The translations under genes and the position numbers were made by a program. Below are positions 1-8,771 of a stretch of 38,242 nt of DNA, in pieces. This DNA comes from DRGT01 sp035685445 (GTDB lineage Archaea > Thermoproteota > Nitrososphaeria > Nitrososphaerales > Nitrosopumilaceae), in assembly GCA_035685445.1 (NCBI GenBank), contig DASSAK010000023.1, positions 1 through 38,242 of the forward strand, read 5' to 3'. A model generated the notes under the pieces. That model was not told the DNA's origin and searched no databases. It was given only the letters and a program-made list of their open reading frames with translations. Each line of letters starts with the position of its first letter. Positions within the stretch are counted from its first letter, which is position 1.

Positions 1-868
1 GAGTTATCCCATGAGCCTCTAAAATGTTCAAGGCGTAATGAATTCGAATAGCAGTGAAAAGAGGCTTTGCTGAACGCCTGTTTTGGTTTAAAACAAAATC
101 TCTAATTCGTAAAAGTGCCGAAAGTGATTTTTGATCACCCAGCTTCAAGCCATTTTTCTTTAGAGTTTGATATCTTTCATCTAATGCAAGCTTGATCAAA
201 GTTTGAATTGCTCGCATTTCCTGTGGCAAATCTACTTTGACCCATTCTGTATTGGTTTGTTGGATGTATGGTTTCACATCTGTACTTTCTTCGTTTCGTT
301 CAGCAACACATGAAATTTTTAACGTTTTAAGAATCGCTGTTGCTTTTTCTTTTTCACTTGGAAGGGTTGCAGTCATTCCCATTATTCTTGCATTAGAATT
401 AGCAAATCTCTCTGCAATTCCTGAATACGAATAATCGCCAATAGTTCTATGTGCTTCATCAAAAATTATCAGACTGAATTGCTCAGGAGAAACAATTTGC
501 CTATCAAAATCATTTTTTGTTATTTCAGGAGTTGCACAAATTACACTATTCATCCAAAGTTTTTTTCTTTTTGTAATTTGATCCTCTCCAGTGATTATTC
601 CAATATCATCAATTGTCAAGTTATTTTTAAGAAAATCATAATGCTGATTTACAAGCACTCTGGTGGGTGCCAAGAACAACACACCACCATGTCCTTTTAA
701 GAGAAATTCAGCAATTACCTGTAATGCAACAGTAGTTTTTCCAAGTCCGGTTGGTAATACGACAAGACAGTTTTCATTGATTGCTTGTTTTGCTAGGTTA
801 ACCTGATAATCTCTTTTTTCGATAGCATTTTTTTCTACAAATTTTTGGTCAATGAATTCTTGTGTCAA
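1..868 (-). CDS. Hef/FANCM-type DEAD/DEAH-box helicase, N-terminal part (truncated by window edge)
   Basis: This is an archaeal Hef-like (XPF/FANCM family) superfamily-2 helicase that acts on stalled forks and branched DNA. I translated it from the reverse strand. It shows a Q-motif-like KRDYQ, Walker A PTGLGKTT, motif Ia APTRVLVNQ, Walker B as DEAH (FDEAHR), and motif III GMTATLPS. About 289 codons are visible; the remaining helicase motifs and any ERCC4 nuclease domain lie outside the window, so nuclease status cannot be judged. The start is TTG at 866-868: an in-frame TGA lies four codons upstream with no other start between. An ATG at about 880 is in another frame and soon stops. It is divergent from the dCMP deaminase gene. 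The helicase call is firm; the Hef assignment rests on the DEAH motif and archaeal context. Confidence 0.85.
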   Translation of the reverse strand, partial: MTQEFIDQKFVEKNAIEKRDYQVNLAKQAINENCLVVLPTGLGKTTVALQVIAEFLLKGHGGVLFLAPTRVLVNQHYDFLKNNLTIDDIGIITGEDQITKRKKLWMNSVICATPEITKNDFDRQIVSPEQFSLIIFDEAHRTIGDYSYSGIAERFANSNARIMGMTATLPSEKEKATAILKTLKISCVAERNEESTDVKPYIQQTNTEWVKVDLPQEMRAIQTLIKLALDERYQTLKKNGLKLGDQKSLSALLRIRDFVLNQNRRSAKPLFTAIRIHYALNILEAHGIT

Positions 869-957
869 TTTCTGTTTTCATTTTTTAACCACAATCTATT
901 GATTTTATGGTTTTGTGTAGTTGAATAATAGCTATTGCTCAAATATCCATATATTGT

Positions 958-962
958 GGGAG
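958..962 (+). promoter_or_regulatory. Likely Shine-Dalgarno GGGAG for the dCMP deaminase gene
   Basis: GGGAG lies five bases before the ATG at 968. It favours that ATG over the in-frame TTG at 935, which has no comparable signal and would add eleven residues. Confidence 0.45.
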
Positions 963-967
963 TCAAG

Positions 968-1501
968 ATGTTTGGTGTGAGTAATTCTTTTCAAAGGCCT
1001 AACTGGGACGAATATTTCATGTTGCAGGCAGAATTAGCAAAGCTTCGCTCAAACTGCATGACAAGGCAGGTAGGAGCAGTAATTGTAAGAAATCATAGGC
1101 AACTTGCTACAGGTTATAATGGAACGCCGCCTGGAGTCAAAAATTGCTACGAGGGAGGCTGTAAAAGATGCCAACTTAGAATGGAAGGAAAGATAGAATC
1201 AGGGGAATCTTTAGACCGTTGTCTGTGCAATCATGCAGAAGCTAATGCCATTATGCATTGTGCTATTATGGGGATTGAAGCGGGTGCTGAAGGAGCAGTA
1301 TTGTATACAACATTTGTTCCTTGTTTGGAATGTACAAAGATGGCCATAACGATTGGAATAAAAAAATTCTTTTGTCTTGATTCTTATCCAGAAACAGATT
1401 ATGATTTATTAAAAGAGGCAGGAGTAGAGGTGGTTCAACTAGATAAAACAAAAATTCAGCATTGGGCAAATGAATTAGTTCGAAATTACAACAAAAAGTG
1501 A
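968..1501 (+). CDS. Deoxycytidylate (dCMP) deaminase family protein
   Basis: This is a zinc-dependent cytidine/deoxycytidylate deaminase, likely converting dCMP to dUMP for dTTP synthesis. With the ATG at 968 the product is 177 residues. The catalytic HAEAN motif (His89, Glu91) and the second zinc motif PCLEC (Cys119, Cys122) are intact. An extra cysteine cluster between them (CYEGGCKRC and CLC) resembles the structural zinc site of T4-type dCMP deaminases. The frame stays open upstream to a TTG at 935; I prefer 968 because the GGGAG site precedes it and the family usually starts near the RPNWDEYFM segment. It ends four bases before the polymerase start, so the two are probably co-transcribed. 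A related ComEB-like role is possible. Confidence 0.9.
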   Translation: MFGVSNSFQRPNWDEYFMLQAELAKLRSNCMTRQVGAVIVRNHRQLATGYNGTPPGVKNCYEGGCKRCQLRMEGKIESGESLDRCLCNHAEANAIMHCAIMGIEAGAEGAVLYTTFVPCLECTKMAITIGIKKFFCLDSYPETDYDLLKEAGVEVVQLDKTKIQHWANELVRNYNKK

Positions 1502-1505
1502 TTGG

Positions 1506-4064
1506 ATGCAAGTGCAAACTGCAAATACTGAACAAGTAAGATCGATGCCACCTTCATTACTCGTATCAGCAACTTACAATAATCAAAAAAAAGCAGCTGT
1601 GTTAAAATTCTACGAGCCAGATTCACAAAAAATTTTCCTTTGGGAAGATGAAACTAATCATAAACCATATTGTTATTCTAAATTAAATCCAGCGGAATTA
1701 GATTTTCTAAACGAAAGAAATGATGTAATAAAAATTGAAACTGTTAATCGGCATGATATGTTAAATGATCAAGAAATAAATGTGTCAAAAATAATTGTTG
1801 AAGATCCGTTAGCTATTGGCGGTACGGCCACTGACAAAAGCATTAGAAACATAATTGAAACATGGGAATCCGATATCAAATATTATGAGAACTATCTTTA
1901 TGATAGATCACTCATTGTTGGAAAATACTATGAAATAAAAGATGGAAAAATTAAATCTCATGATTTAGAAATTTCGGATGAAGTAAGATTAGCATTAAAG
2001 AGCCTTCTTTGGGATAAAATGTCAAAGGAATCCATGGTTGATTCAAAACAATTTGAAGAATACATTTCAAACTGGGCTGAACTTTTGAATCAGCCAATTC
2101 CAAAAATCAAACGAATTAGTTTTGATATTGAAGTCGAAGCAGAGATTGGCAGAATTCCAGACCCAAAGATTGCAGAAAAAATGGTTACTGCAATAAGTTT
2201 TGTAGGCTCTGATGGTCTAAAGCAAGTTTTCGTGTTAAGACGAGATGGAATTGAAGAAGGCACAAATGATTTGAATTCAGATGTAAAAGTCGTGTTTTAT
2301 GATGAAGGAAAAGAGAAAGATATGATTTTTGATGCATTCAAACTAATTGCCAGTTATCCTTTTGTGATCACATACAATGGTGATGAATTTGACATGCCAT
2401 ACTTGTATAATCGTGCTGAGAGATTAGGAATCAAAAATTCTGATAACCCATTATACATGATGCGGGATTCAGCTACTCTAAAGAAAGGAGTCCATTTGGA
2501 TCTGTACAGAACTTTATCAAACCGCAGTTTTCAAATCTATGCTTTTAGTCACAAATACACAGACTTTTCATTAAACAGCGTTTCAAAAGCACTTCTAAAT
2601 GAAGAAAAAATCGATTATGGAGTAGACCTTGATCAGCTAAATCTCTATCAGACAGCCAATTACTGTTTTAATGACTCACGACTCACTCACAAGCTCACTA
2701 GCTTTAACAATGATGTGCTAATGAATCTCCTAGTAGTTATTGCTAGAATTGCAAGAATGCCAATTGATGACATAGCAAGAATTGGGGTTTCCCAATGGAT
2801 TCGAAGCTTACTGTACTATGAACACCGACAACGTAATGCATTGATTCCAAAAAGAGATGAATTAGAAAGAAGGTCGTCTGGAGTTGTCACTGATGCAATA
2901 ATTAAAGACAAAAAGTATAGAGGTGGTTTAGTAGTTGACCCTGTTGAAGGAATCCATTTTAATGTAACTGTGATGGATTTTGCAAGTCTATATCCCAGCA
3001 TCATCAAGGTTAGAAATCTTTCATATGAAACTGTTAGATGTCCCCATAAAGAATGTACAAAAAATACCATACCACAATCAAGTCACTGGGTATGTTCTAA
3101 AAGAAATGGAATAACTGCCCTTTTGATTGGCTCTCTTCGAGACTTAAGGGTGAATTATTACAAAAGCCTATCAAAAAATCAATCACTTACTGAAGAGCAA
3201 AGACAGCAATATACAGTTGTAAGTCAAGCACTGAAAGTGATTCTAAACGCAAGTTATGGAGTTATGGGAGCACAAATATTTCCTTTATACTTTCTTCCTG
3301 CAGCAGACGCAACCACTGCAATAGGAAGACACATCATTCTAGAAACCATTAAGAAATGTGAAGAAGCTGGAATTCAGGTTCTTTATGGAGACACTGATTC
3401 GTTATTTATCAAAAATCCAACATCTGAGCAAATTAAAAAGGTAATTGAAGAAGCAAAGAAAAACTTTGGAGTTGATTTAGAAGTCGATAAGGAATATCGT
3501 TATGTTGTTCTAAGTACAAGAAAGAAAAACTATCTTGGTGTAACAAAATCGGGTAAAGTAGATGTAAAGGGATTAACTGGGAAAAAGTCCCACACTCCAC
3601 CTTTTATCAAGACATTGTTTTATGAATTGCTAGAAATTTTATCCAAAGTTCAAAATGTTGAAGAGTTTAAGCTTGCAAAAAAACAAATCAGTGAAAAAAT
3701 TGCAGAATGGGCAAAAAAGGTTGAAGAAAAAGAAATTCCACTTTCTGACTTGGCATTTAATGTAATGATTAGTAAATCTCCATCCGAATATGTTAAGACG
3801 GTACCACAACACATTCGTGCAGCAAAACTTCTAGAATCAATTAGAGAGATCAAAAAAGGAGACATTATCTCTTATGTCAAGATATTAAATAAGCCAGGAG
3901 TGAAACCCGTAGAAATGGCAAGAAAAGATGAAGTTGATTCAAAAAAATACATGGAGTTTATGGAATCAACACTTGATCAAATCACTTCCTCAATGGACCT
4001 TGATTTTGATACAATTCTTGGCAAGCCAAAGCAAACAGGATTAGACGAGTATTTCTGGAACTAG
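1506..4064 (+). CDS. polB: Family B DNA polymerase with 3'-5' exonuclease and C-terminal PIP box
   Basis: This is a replicative or repair family-B DNA polymerase of 852 residues. The exonuclease motifs are complete: Exo I FDIEVE (Asp207, Glu209), Exo II YNGDEFD, and Exo III YCFNDSRL. The polymerase motifs are motif A MDFASLYPSI, motif B KVILNASYG, and motif C YGDTDS (Asp629, Asp631). A cysteine-bearing insertion follows motif A (CPHKEC and a later VCSKR). The protein ends in QTGLDEYF, a consensus PCNA-interacting peptide, which indicates tethering to the sliding clamp. It starts four bases after the deaminase stop. Archaea of this group also carry PolD; which enzyme does bulk synthesis cannot be told from the sequence. 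Confidence 0.97.
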   Translation: MQVQTANTEQVRSMPPSLLVSATYNNQKKAAVLKFYEPDSQKIFLWEDETNHKPYCYSKLNPAELDFLNERNDVIKIETVNRHDMLNDQEINVSKIIVEDPLAIGGTATDKSIRNIIETWESDIKYYENYLYDRSLIVGKYYEIKDGKIKSHDLEISDEVRLALKSLLWDKMSKESMVDSKQFEEYISNWAELLNQPIPKIKRISFDIEVEAEIGRIPDPKIAEKMVTAISFVGSDGLKQVFVLRRDGIEEGTNDLNSDVKVVFYDEGKEKDMIFDAFKLIASYPFVITYNGDEFDMPYLYNRAERLGIKNSDNPLYMMRDSATLKKGVHLDLYRTLSNRSFQIYAFSHKYTDFSLNSVSKALLNEEKIDYGVDLDQLNLYQTANYCFNDSRLTHKLTSFNNDVLMNLLVVIARIARMPIDDIARIGVSQWIRSLLYYEHRQRNALIPKRDELERRSSGVVTDAIIKDKKYRGGLVVDPVEGIHFNVTVMDFASLYPSIIKVRNLSYETVRCPHKECTKNTIPQSSHWVCSKRNGITALLIGSLRDLRVNYYKSLSKNQSLTEEQRQQYTVVSQALKVILNASYGVMGAQIFPLYFLPAADATTAIGRHIILETIKKCEEAGIQVLYGDTDSLFIKNPTSEQIKKVIEEAKKNFGVDLEVDKEYRYVVLSTRKKNYLGVTKSGKVDVKGLTGKKSHTPPFIKTLFYELLEILSKVQNVEEFKLAKKQISEKIAEWAKKVEEKEIPLSDLAFNVMISKSPSEYVKTVPQHIRAAKLLESIREIKKGDIISYVKILNKPGVKPVEMARKDEVDSKKYMEFMESTLDQITSSMDLDFDTILGKPKQTGLDEYFWN

Positions 4065-4075
4065 TGTAAAGAAAA

Positions 4076-4363
4076 ATGGTATTAGATGAAATAGCAATCA
4101 CTATCTTAGGTACTGTTGCAGGTATTTTGATTTTGTCTGGATGGGTTCCACAAATTCTCAAGGGATACAAAACAAAAAAACTCGATGACGTGTCAAAGTA
4201 TTTGATGACATTAATTGCAATTGGTGCCTTTTTATGGATAATATATGGAATTGAAAAAAATGATTTTATCATAATTGGGGTAAACGTAGTAGCAATTGGT
4301 CTTACAATGACTGTTTTAGTCATGAAATTCAGATATCAAAAGCAAACTCTAAATCAAAATTAA
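4076..4363 (+). CDS. SemiSWEET/PQ-loop-type small membrane transporter
   Basis: This 95-residue protein has three predicted membrane helices (about residues 6-24, 43-60 and 64-84). A PQ-loop motif sits in the first helix (SGWVPQ, Pro25-Gln26). Three helices with one PQ motif is the half-transporter layout of SemiSWEETs, which dimerise to move sugars or similar small solutes. It follows polB by eleven bases on the same strand. The substrate is unknown; its place just before triosephosphate isomerase and pyruvate phosphate dikinase is suggestive only. The family call is good; sugar transport is inferred from the family. Confidence 0.8.
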   Translation: MVLDEIAITILGTVAGILILSGWVPQILKGYKTKKLDDVSKYLMTLIAIGAFLWIIYGIEKNDFIIIGVNVVAIGLTMTVLVMKFRYQKQTLNQN

Positions 4364-4413
4364 TACCAATCAAATAATAAATAACAGACTAGGATTTTTT
4401 AGGAAGGGTAAGA

Positions 4414-5070
4414 TTGTTTATTATAAATTGTAAAAATTATGAACAAATATCTGGTACTAGAATTTTAAAATTTATTAAAATTGTTGAGTTAGTTTCAAAA
4501 AAATACAAAGTAAAAATTGCTGTTGCACCGCCTCAGCATCTTTTAGGTCAAGTGGCAGATAGTAAAATTCCGATATTTGCACAGCATCTTGATGATGCAA
4601 ATGTTGGCAGCACTACAGGATTTATTATTCCCGAGCTTGTAAAAAAATCAAAAATAAGTGGTTCGTTAATTAATCACAGTGAGCACAGAATTTCAAGCAA
4701 AGAGATTACTGCACTAGTTTTAAAATTAAAAAAATTGAAAATGACATCCGTTGTTTGTGTAAAAAATGTTGCCGAGGCAAAAAGATATTCTAAATTAAAT
4801 CCAGATTACATTGCAATAGAACCACCTGAGCTAATTGGTTCTGGACGTGCAGTTTCAAAAGAAAAACCAGGGCTCATCACAAATGCTGTCAAAGCAGTGC
4901 AAAGCTCAAATCGAAAAACAAAACTTCTTTGTGGTGCAGGAATTGTTTCAGGAGACGATGTAAAAAAGGCAACACAGCTTGGTTCAAAGGGAATTCTTGT
5001 AGCAAGTGGAATTATCAAGGCAAAAAATTGGAAAGATATTATCGAAGAGTTTGCCAAGGCAATGCTTTAA
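4414..5070 (+). CDS. tpiA: Triosephosphate isomerase (archaeal short form)
   Basis: This enzyme interconverts dihydroxyacetone phosphate and glyceraldehyde 3-phosphate in gluconeogenesis and glycolysis. At 218 residues it matches the short archaeal TIM type. The N-terminal FIINCKNY holds the substrate-binding Asn and Lys. NHSEHR contains the electrophilic His (His88). The catalytic base is Glu136 in AIEPPELIG, and the phosphate-binding GAGI follows near the C terminus. The start is a TTG at 4414, placed because the strand-1 motif begins there; a purine-rich GGAAGGG lies five bases upstream. It is followed 38 bases later by pyruvate phosphate dikinase, giving a carbon-metabolism pair. Confidence 0.95.
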   Translation: MFIINCKNYEQISGTRILKFIKIVELVSKKYKVKIAVAPPQHLLGQVADSKIPIFAQHLDDANVGSTTGFIIPELVKKSKISGSLINHSEHRISSKEITALVLKLKKLKMTSVVCVKNVAEAKRYSKLNPDYIAIEPPELIGSGRAVSKEKPGLITNAVKAVQSSNRKTKLLCGAGIVSGDDVKKATQLGSKGILVASGIIKAKNWKDIIEEFAKAML

Positions 5071-5108
5071 AACACCCTATTTTTGATTTGAATATCTAGG
5101 AAATTAAA

Positions 5109-7808
5109 ATGAAACCAGTTTACTTTTTTGATGAAGGAGATGGGAAAAACAAGAAGCTGTTAGGAGGAAAAGGTGCAGGACTTTGTGAAATGACCAGATT
5201 AAAGCTTCCAGTTCCACCTGGATTTGTAATTACAACCGAAGTATGTAATCAGTATTATCAAAACAACAAAAAACTTCCAAAAGGCCTTTTAGCTCAAGTA
5301 AAGAAAAACATTTCAAAAATAGAGAAAAAAACTGGTAAAAAATGGAATTCAAAAGAAAATCCATTGCTTGTTTCAGTAAGATCTGGTGCGGCAATATCTA
5401 TGCCAGGCATGATGGATACAATTTTGAATCTTGGTATAAACGATGTAACAGTTGAAGGGTTGGCAAAACAAAGCAATAATCCACGCTTTGCATGGGATTC
5501 GTATCGGAGATTCATCCAGTTGTTTGGTAAAGTGGTTTTTGGTGTAGAAGATAAAAAATTTGATGAAGTTTTAGAAAAGGCAAAAAGAAATCAAGCAGTC
5601 CAAGCAGATAGCGCATTAAATGAAAAATCCCTCAAAGAGATTGTTTCTGAATACAAAAAAATTTGCGAAAAGCAAACAGGAATGCCTTTTCCTTCAGATC
5701 CTTTTGAACAGCTTGAATTAGCAATCAAAGCTGTTTTTGCAAGCTGGATGGGTGAAAGAGCAATTGTTTATCGTGAAAAAAACAATATTACAAAAGACAT
5801 CGCGGATGGAACAGCAGTAAATGTTGTAGCTATGGTTTTTGGAAACATGGGAAACGATAGTGCAACAGGAGTAGTTTTTACAAGAAATCCAGGTGATGGA
5901 ACAAGACATATTTTTGGAGATTATCTTGTCAATGCACAAGGTGAGGATGTTGTTGCAGGCGTTAGAACTCCAAAACCAGTAGATAGCATGAAAGTGGAAC
6001 TTCCAGAATCTTACAAACAACTTGAAAACACTTGTAAAAAACTTGAAAGACATTTTAAAGAACCTCAAGATATAGAGTTTACCATAGAGCAAGGACGATT
6101 CTACTTGTTGCAGACGAGAAATGGAAAAATGAATGCAGCAAGCATGGTAAAAACTTCAGTAGATATGGTAAAGGAAAAACTAATCAATAAAGAACAAGCA
6201 CTTCGTCGTTTACAAGCAGAACAACTTGAACAACTTCTTCATAGAACAATTGATCAAAATAAAGCCAAAGGAATCAAACAAGTTGCAAAAGGAATTGCAG
6301 CGTCTCCAGGAGCTGCAAGCGGCATCGCAGTATTTGATGTTAAAAAAGCAACAACAATGGGTGAAAATGGAAAAAAGGTGATTTTAGTTAGAGAGGAAAC
6401 AAAACCAGAAGATGTTCCTGCATTTTTTGCATCAGTTGGGATTTTAACAAGCAGAGGCGGAAAAACATCTCATGCAGCAGTAGTTGCAAGAGGAATGGGA
6501 AAACCATGTATAGTTGGATGCTCTGATTTGAAAATTGATTATGATAACGCAAAGTGTGAAGCAGATGGTCAAGTCATCAAGGAGGGTGATTCCATAACAA
6601 TTGATGGCAGCACTGGAACAATCTTTCTTGGGGAGTTACCCACAATAGAACCTCAAATTACTGAAGATTTTAAAACTATTCTAAGTTGGGCTCAAAAAAT
6701 CAAAAAAATTGGAATAAGAGCAAATGCAGACACCCCCGATGCAGCTAAATTAGCAAGAAAGTATGGAGCACAAGGAATTGGTCTTTGCAGAACAGAAAGA
6801 ATGTTCAATGCAAAAGACAGAATTGGATTATTTGTTGATATGATTATGGCAAAAACACTTGACAAAAGAAACATTGTCTTAGAAAAACTAAAACAATTGC
6901 AAAAAAGCGATTTTATTGAAATTCTAAAAGCCATGGAAGGATATCCTGTAACAATTAGATTACTTGATCCACCGTTGCACGAGTTTTTACCAAATCCAGA
7001 AGAGCTTGCAAATAAAATTCATAAACTTGAAAAAGAAAATTCTACTACGGGTTTAGAGCAAACTAAAATAATTCTTAACAGAGCAAGAGACCTTGCTGAA
7101 ATTAATCCAATGATGGGTCATCGTGGAGTAAGGGTAGGAATAACGTATCCAGAGATTTACAAAATGCAGATTACAGCTGTTTTTGAAGCTGCAGCCGAGT
7201 TAGCAAAACAAAAAGTAGACGCAAGGCCACAAATCATGATTCCACAAGTAAGCAGTATTGCAGAGTTAAATCATATTAAAAGAATTTATGATGAAATAAA
7301 ATCAGAGATGGAGAAAAAATATGGACAAAAACTAAAGATAAACTTTGGTACAATGCTTGAAGTAGTACGAGCATGTCTTACTGCACAGGAATTAGCCAGT
7401 ACTGCTGAATTCTTTAGCTTTGGCACAAATGATTTAACACAAGCGACATTTAGCTTTAGTAGGGAAGATGTTGAAGGAAAATTTCTTCCAGAATATTTAG
7501 AAAAAGAGATTTTAGAGAAAAGTCCATTTCAATCAATAGATGAAAATGGAGTTGGAAGTTTAATGGAGATAGGCATTGCAAAAGGTAGAAAAATCAAACC
7601 AAAATTAGAGATAGGTATTTGTGGTGAACATGGAGGAGATCCAAATTCTATAAAATTCTGTCACAAATCGGGTCTAAGTTATGTTAGTGCATCACCTCAT
7701 CGTATACCAATAGCAATAGTTGCAGCAGCTCAAGCAGTTCTTGAAAAAACTCAAAAAACTACTAAAAAATCCAAGAAAAAGGCAAAAAAGAAATCAAGGA
7801 AAAGATAA
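5109..7808 (+). CDS. ppdK: Pyruvate, phosphate dikinase
   Basis: This enzyme interconverts pyruvate, ATP and phosphate with phosphoenolpyruvate, AMP and pyrophosphate, and here probably feeds gluconeogenesis. It is 899 residues. The N-terminal ATP-grasp domain begins with the GGKGAGL loop. The phosphohistidine domain has the catalytic His455 in TSHAAVVARG. The C-terminal PEP-utilising TIM barrel includes the GICGEHGGDP active-site cysteine (Cys838). The last 20 or so residues are an almost pure Lys/Ser/Thr/Arg tail, beyond what the bacterial enzymes carry. It follows tpiA on the same strand and is followed ten bases later by an HTH-CBS gene that may be co-transcribed. Confidence 0.96.
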   Translation: MKPVYFFDEGDGKNKKLLGGKGAGLCEMTRLKLPVPPGFVITTEVCNQYYQNNKKLPKGLLAQVKKNISKIEKKTGKKWNSKENPLLVSVRSGAAISMPGMMDTILNLGINDVTVEGLAKQSNNPRFAWDSYRRFIQLFGKVVFGVEDKKFDEVLEKAKRNQAVQADSALNEKSLKEIVSEYKKICEKQTGMPFPSDPFEQLELAIKAVFASWMGERAIVYREKNNITKDIADGTAVNVVAMVFGNMGNDSATGVVFTRNPGDGTRHIFGDYLVNAQGEDVVAGVRTPKPVDSMKVELPESYKQLENTCKKLERHFKEPQDIEFTIEQGRFYLLQTRNGKMNAASMVKTSVDMVKEKLINKEQALRRLQAEQLEQLLHRTIDQNKAKGIKQVAKGIAASPGAASGIAVFDVKKATTMGENGKKVILVREETKPEDVPAFFASVGILTSRGGKTSHAAVVARGMGKPCIVGCSDLKIDYDNAKCEADGQVIKEGDSITIDGSTGTIFLGELPTIEPQITEDFKTILSWAQKIKKIGIRANADTPDAAKLARKYGAQGIGLCRTERMFNAKDRIGLFVDMIMAKTLDKRNIVLEKLKQLQKSDFIEILKAMEGYPVTIRLLDPPLHEFLPNPEELANKIHKLEKENSTTGLEQTKIILNRARDLAEINPMMGHRGVRVGITYPEIYKMQITAVFEAAAELAKQKVDARPQIMIPQVSSIAELNHIKRIYDEIKSEMEKKYGQKLKINFGTMLEVVRACLTAQELASTAEFFSFGTNDLTQATFSFSREDVEGKFLPEYLEKEILEKSPFQSIDENGVGSLMEIGIAKGRKIKPKLEIGICGEHGGDPNSIKFCHKSGLSYVSASPHRIPIAIVAAAQAVLEKTQKTTKKSKKKAKKKSRKR

Positions 7809-7817
7809 CCAAACTAA

Positions 7818-8375
7818 TTGCTTCCAAGAATTGACTCCATCAAACAACTAAGGACAAAGCTAGGCATAACACAGAAAAAACTAGCAAGCATGACAGGCGT
7901 TAGTACATCCATGATAAATCAAATAGAATCAGGTCGAAGTCAACCTAGTTATGAAACGGCAAAGCGTATTTTTGATAGTTTAGCAAATCTTGAAGGCAAA
8001 TATTCAACTCATAAAGCTGGTGAATTTTGTAGTAAAGATATTGTAAAACTAAAACCATCAAACACTTTGCATGACGCAATAAAGAAAATGAGAAAGGTTT
8101 CAATTAGTCAAATTCCAATTTTTGATGGATCAGAACCTGTAGGCATCGTTACAGAAGACAGCATCGTCAAACATATTTCAGATGCTGGAGAATCTGAATT
8201 AAAAAATTCCAAAATAGAAAGTATAATGGAACCAGTGCCACCAATCGTTGATTATGAAACTCCTGCAAATAGTCTAGTTCCATTAATTAGATTTTCAAAA
8301 TGTATTCTAGTTGCAAAAAAATCTAAAATTTTTGGAATAATTACAGCAACAGACACTTTAAAGATGATGGAATAA
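7818..8375 (+). CDS. XRE-type helix-turn-helix regulator with paired CBS domains
   Basis: This 185-residue protein has an N-terminal XRE/Cro-type HTH (about residues 5-60; KLGITQKKLASMTGVS, then an IESGRSQPSYETA recognition segment). Two CBS motifs follow (about 70-125 and 130-185), which in this architecture usually bind adenine nucleotides. That suggests a DNA-binding regulator reading energy status. The start is TTG at 7818, ten bases after the ppdK stop, so it may be in the ppdK operon and regulate nearby carbon genes (inference). It is convergent with the methylmalonyl-CoA epimerase gene, the two stop codons being directly adjacent. Confidence 0.88.
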   Translation: MLPRIDSIKQLRTKLGITQKKLASMTGVSTSMINQIESGRSQPSYETAKRIFDSLANLEGKYSTHKAGEFCSKDIVKLKPSNTLHDAIKKMRKVSISQIPIFDGSEPVGIVTEDSIVKHISDAGESELKNSKIESIMEPVPPIVDYETPANSLVPLIRFSKCILVAKKSKIFGIITATDTLKMME

Positions 8376-8771
8376 TTATTTTGGATGAGAGCACAACTCT
8401 GCCAAAACACCATTCAATGATTTTGGATGAATGAACGTTACTTTGGTTCCAGCAGAGCCAGGTCTTATCTTTCCAAGAAATTGTATGCCACAGCCTTCCA
8501 TTCTAGTAACTTCACCTTCAATGTTGTCTGTTTCTAATGCCATGTGATGCAATCCTTCGCCTTTTTTTTCAAGAAATTTTTTAATTGGGCTATTATCATT
8601 GGTTGGTTGCATTAATTCAATCCTTCCATTTGATAGATGTAAAATCCCTACCTTTACTCCTTCAGTTTCTACAGTTTCAAATTCAACATTGTCAATTCCA
8701 AGTGCTTCTTGGTATTTTTTAACTGCAGATTCGACATCATTAACTGCAATCGCAATATGATCAATTTTCAT
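8376..8771 (-). CDS. mce: Methylmalonyl-CoA epimerase
   Basis: This is a vicinal-oxygen-chelate superfamily epimerase that interconverts (S)- and (R)-methylmalonyl-CoA. It is 131 residues with two beta-alpha-beta-beta-beta halves. Likely metal ligands include His4 (DHIAIAV), Glu near RIELMQP, His in LHHMALET, and a C-terminal Glu in LAELCSH. It sits directly after the mutase large subunit with no intergenic bases, and after MeaB, so it is the last gene of a methylmalonyl-CoA operon. In ammonia-oxidising archaea these genes serve the 3-hydroxypropionate/4-hydroxybutyrate carbon fixation cycle (established for the group). Confidence 0.95.
   Translation of the reverse strand: MKIDHIAIAVNDVESAVKKYQEALGIDNVEFETVETEGVKVGILHLSNGRIELMQPTNDNSPIKKFLEKKGEGLHHMALETDNIEGEVTRMEGCGIQFLGKIRPGSAGTKVTFIHPKSLNGVLAELCSHPK

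Noticed and set aside
449..700. An 83-codon plus-strand frame near the left end
   Set aside because: It lies antisense to the helicase, whose Walker and DEAH motifs are intact across the region.
3982..4323. A 113-codon minus-strand frame across the end of polB and the SemiSWEET-like gene
   Set aside because: It opposes two recognisable genes (a PIP box and a PQ-loop motif), and its translation shows no family features.
5718..6092. A 124-codon open frame on the minus strand inside the pyruvate phosphate dikinase gene
   Set aside because: Aromatic- and cysteine-heavy translation typical of an antisense shadow; the dikinase on the plus strand is unmistakable.
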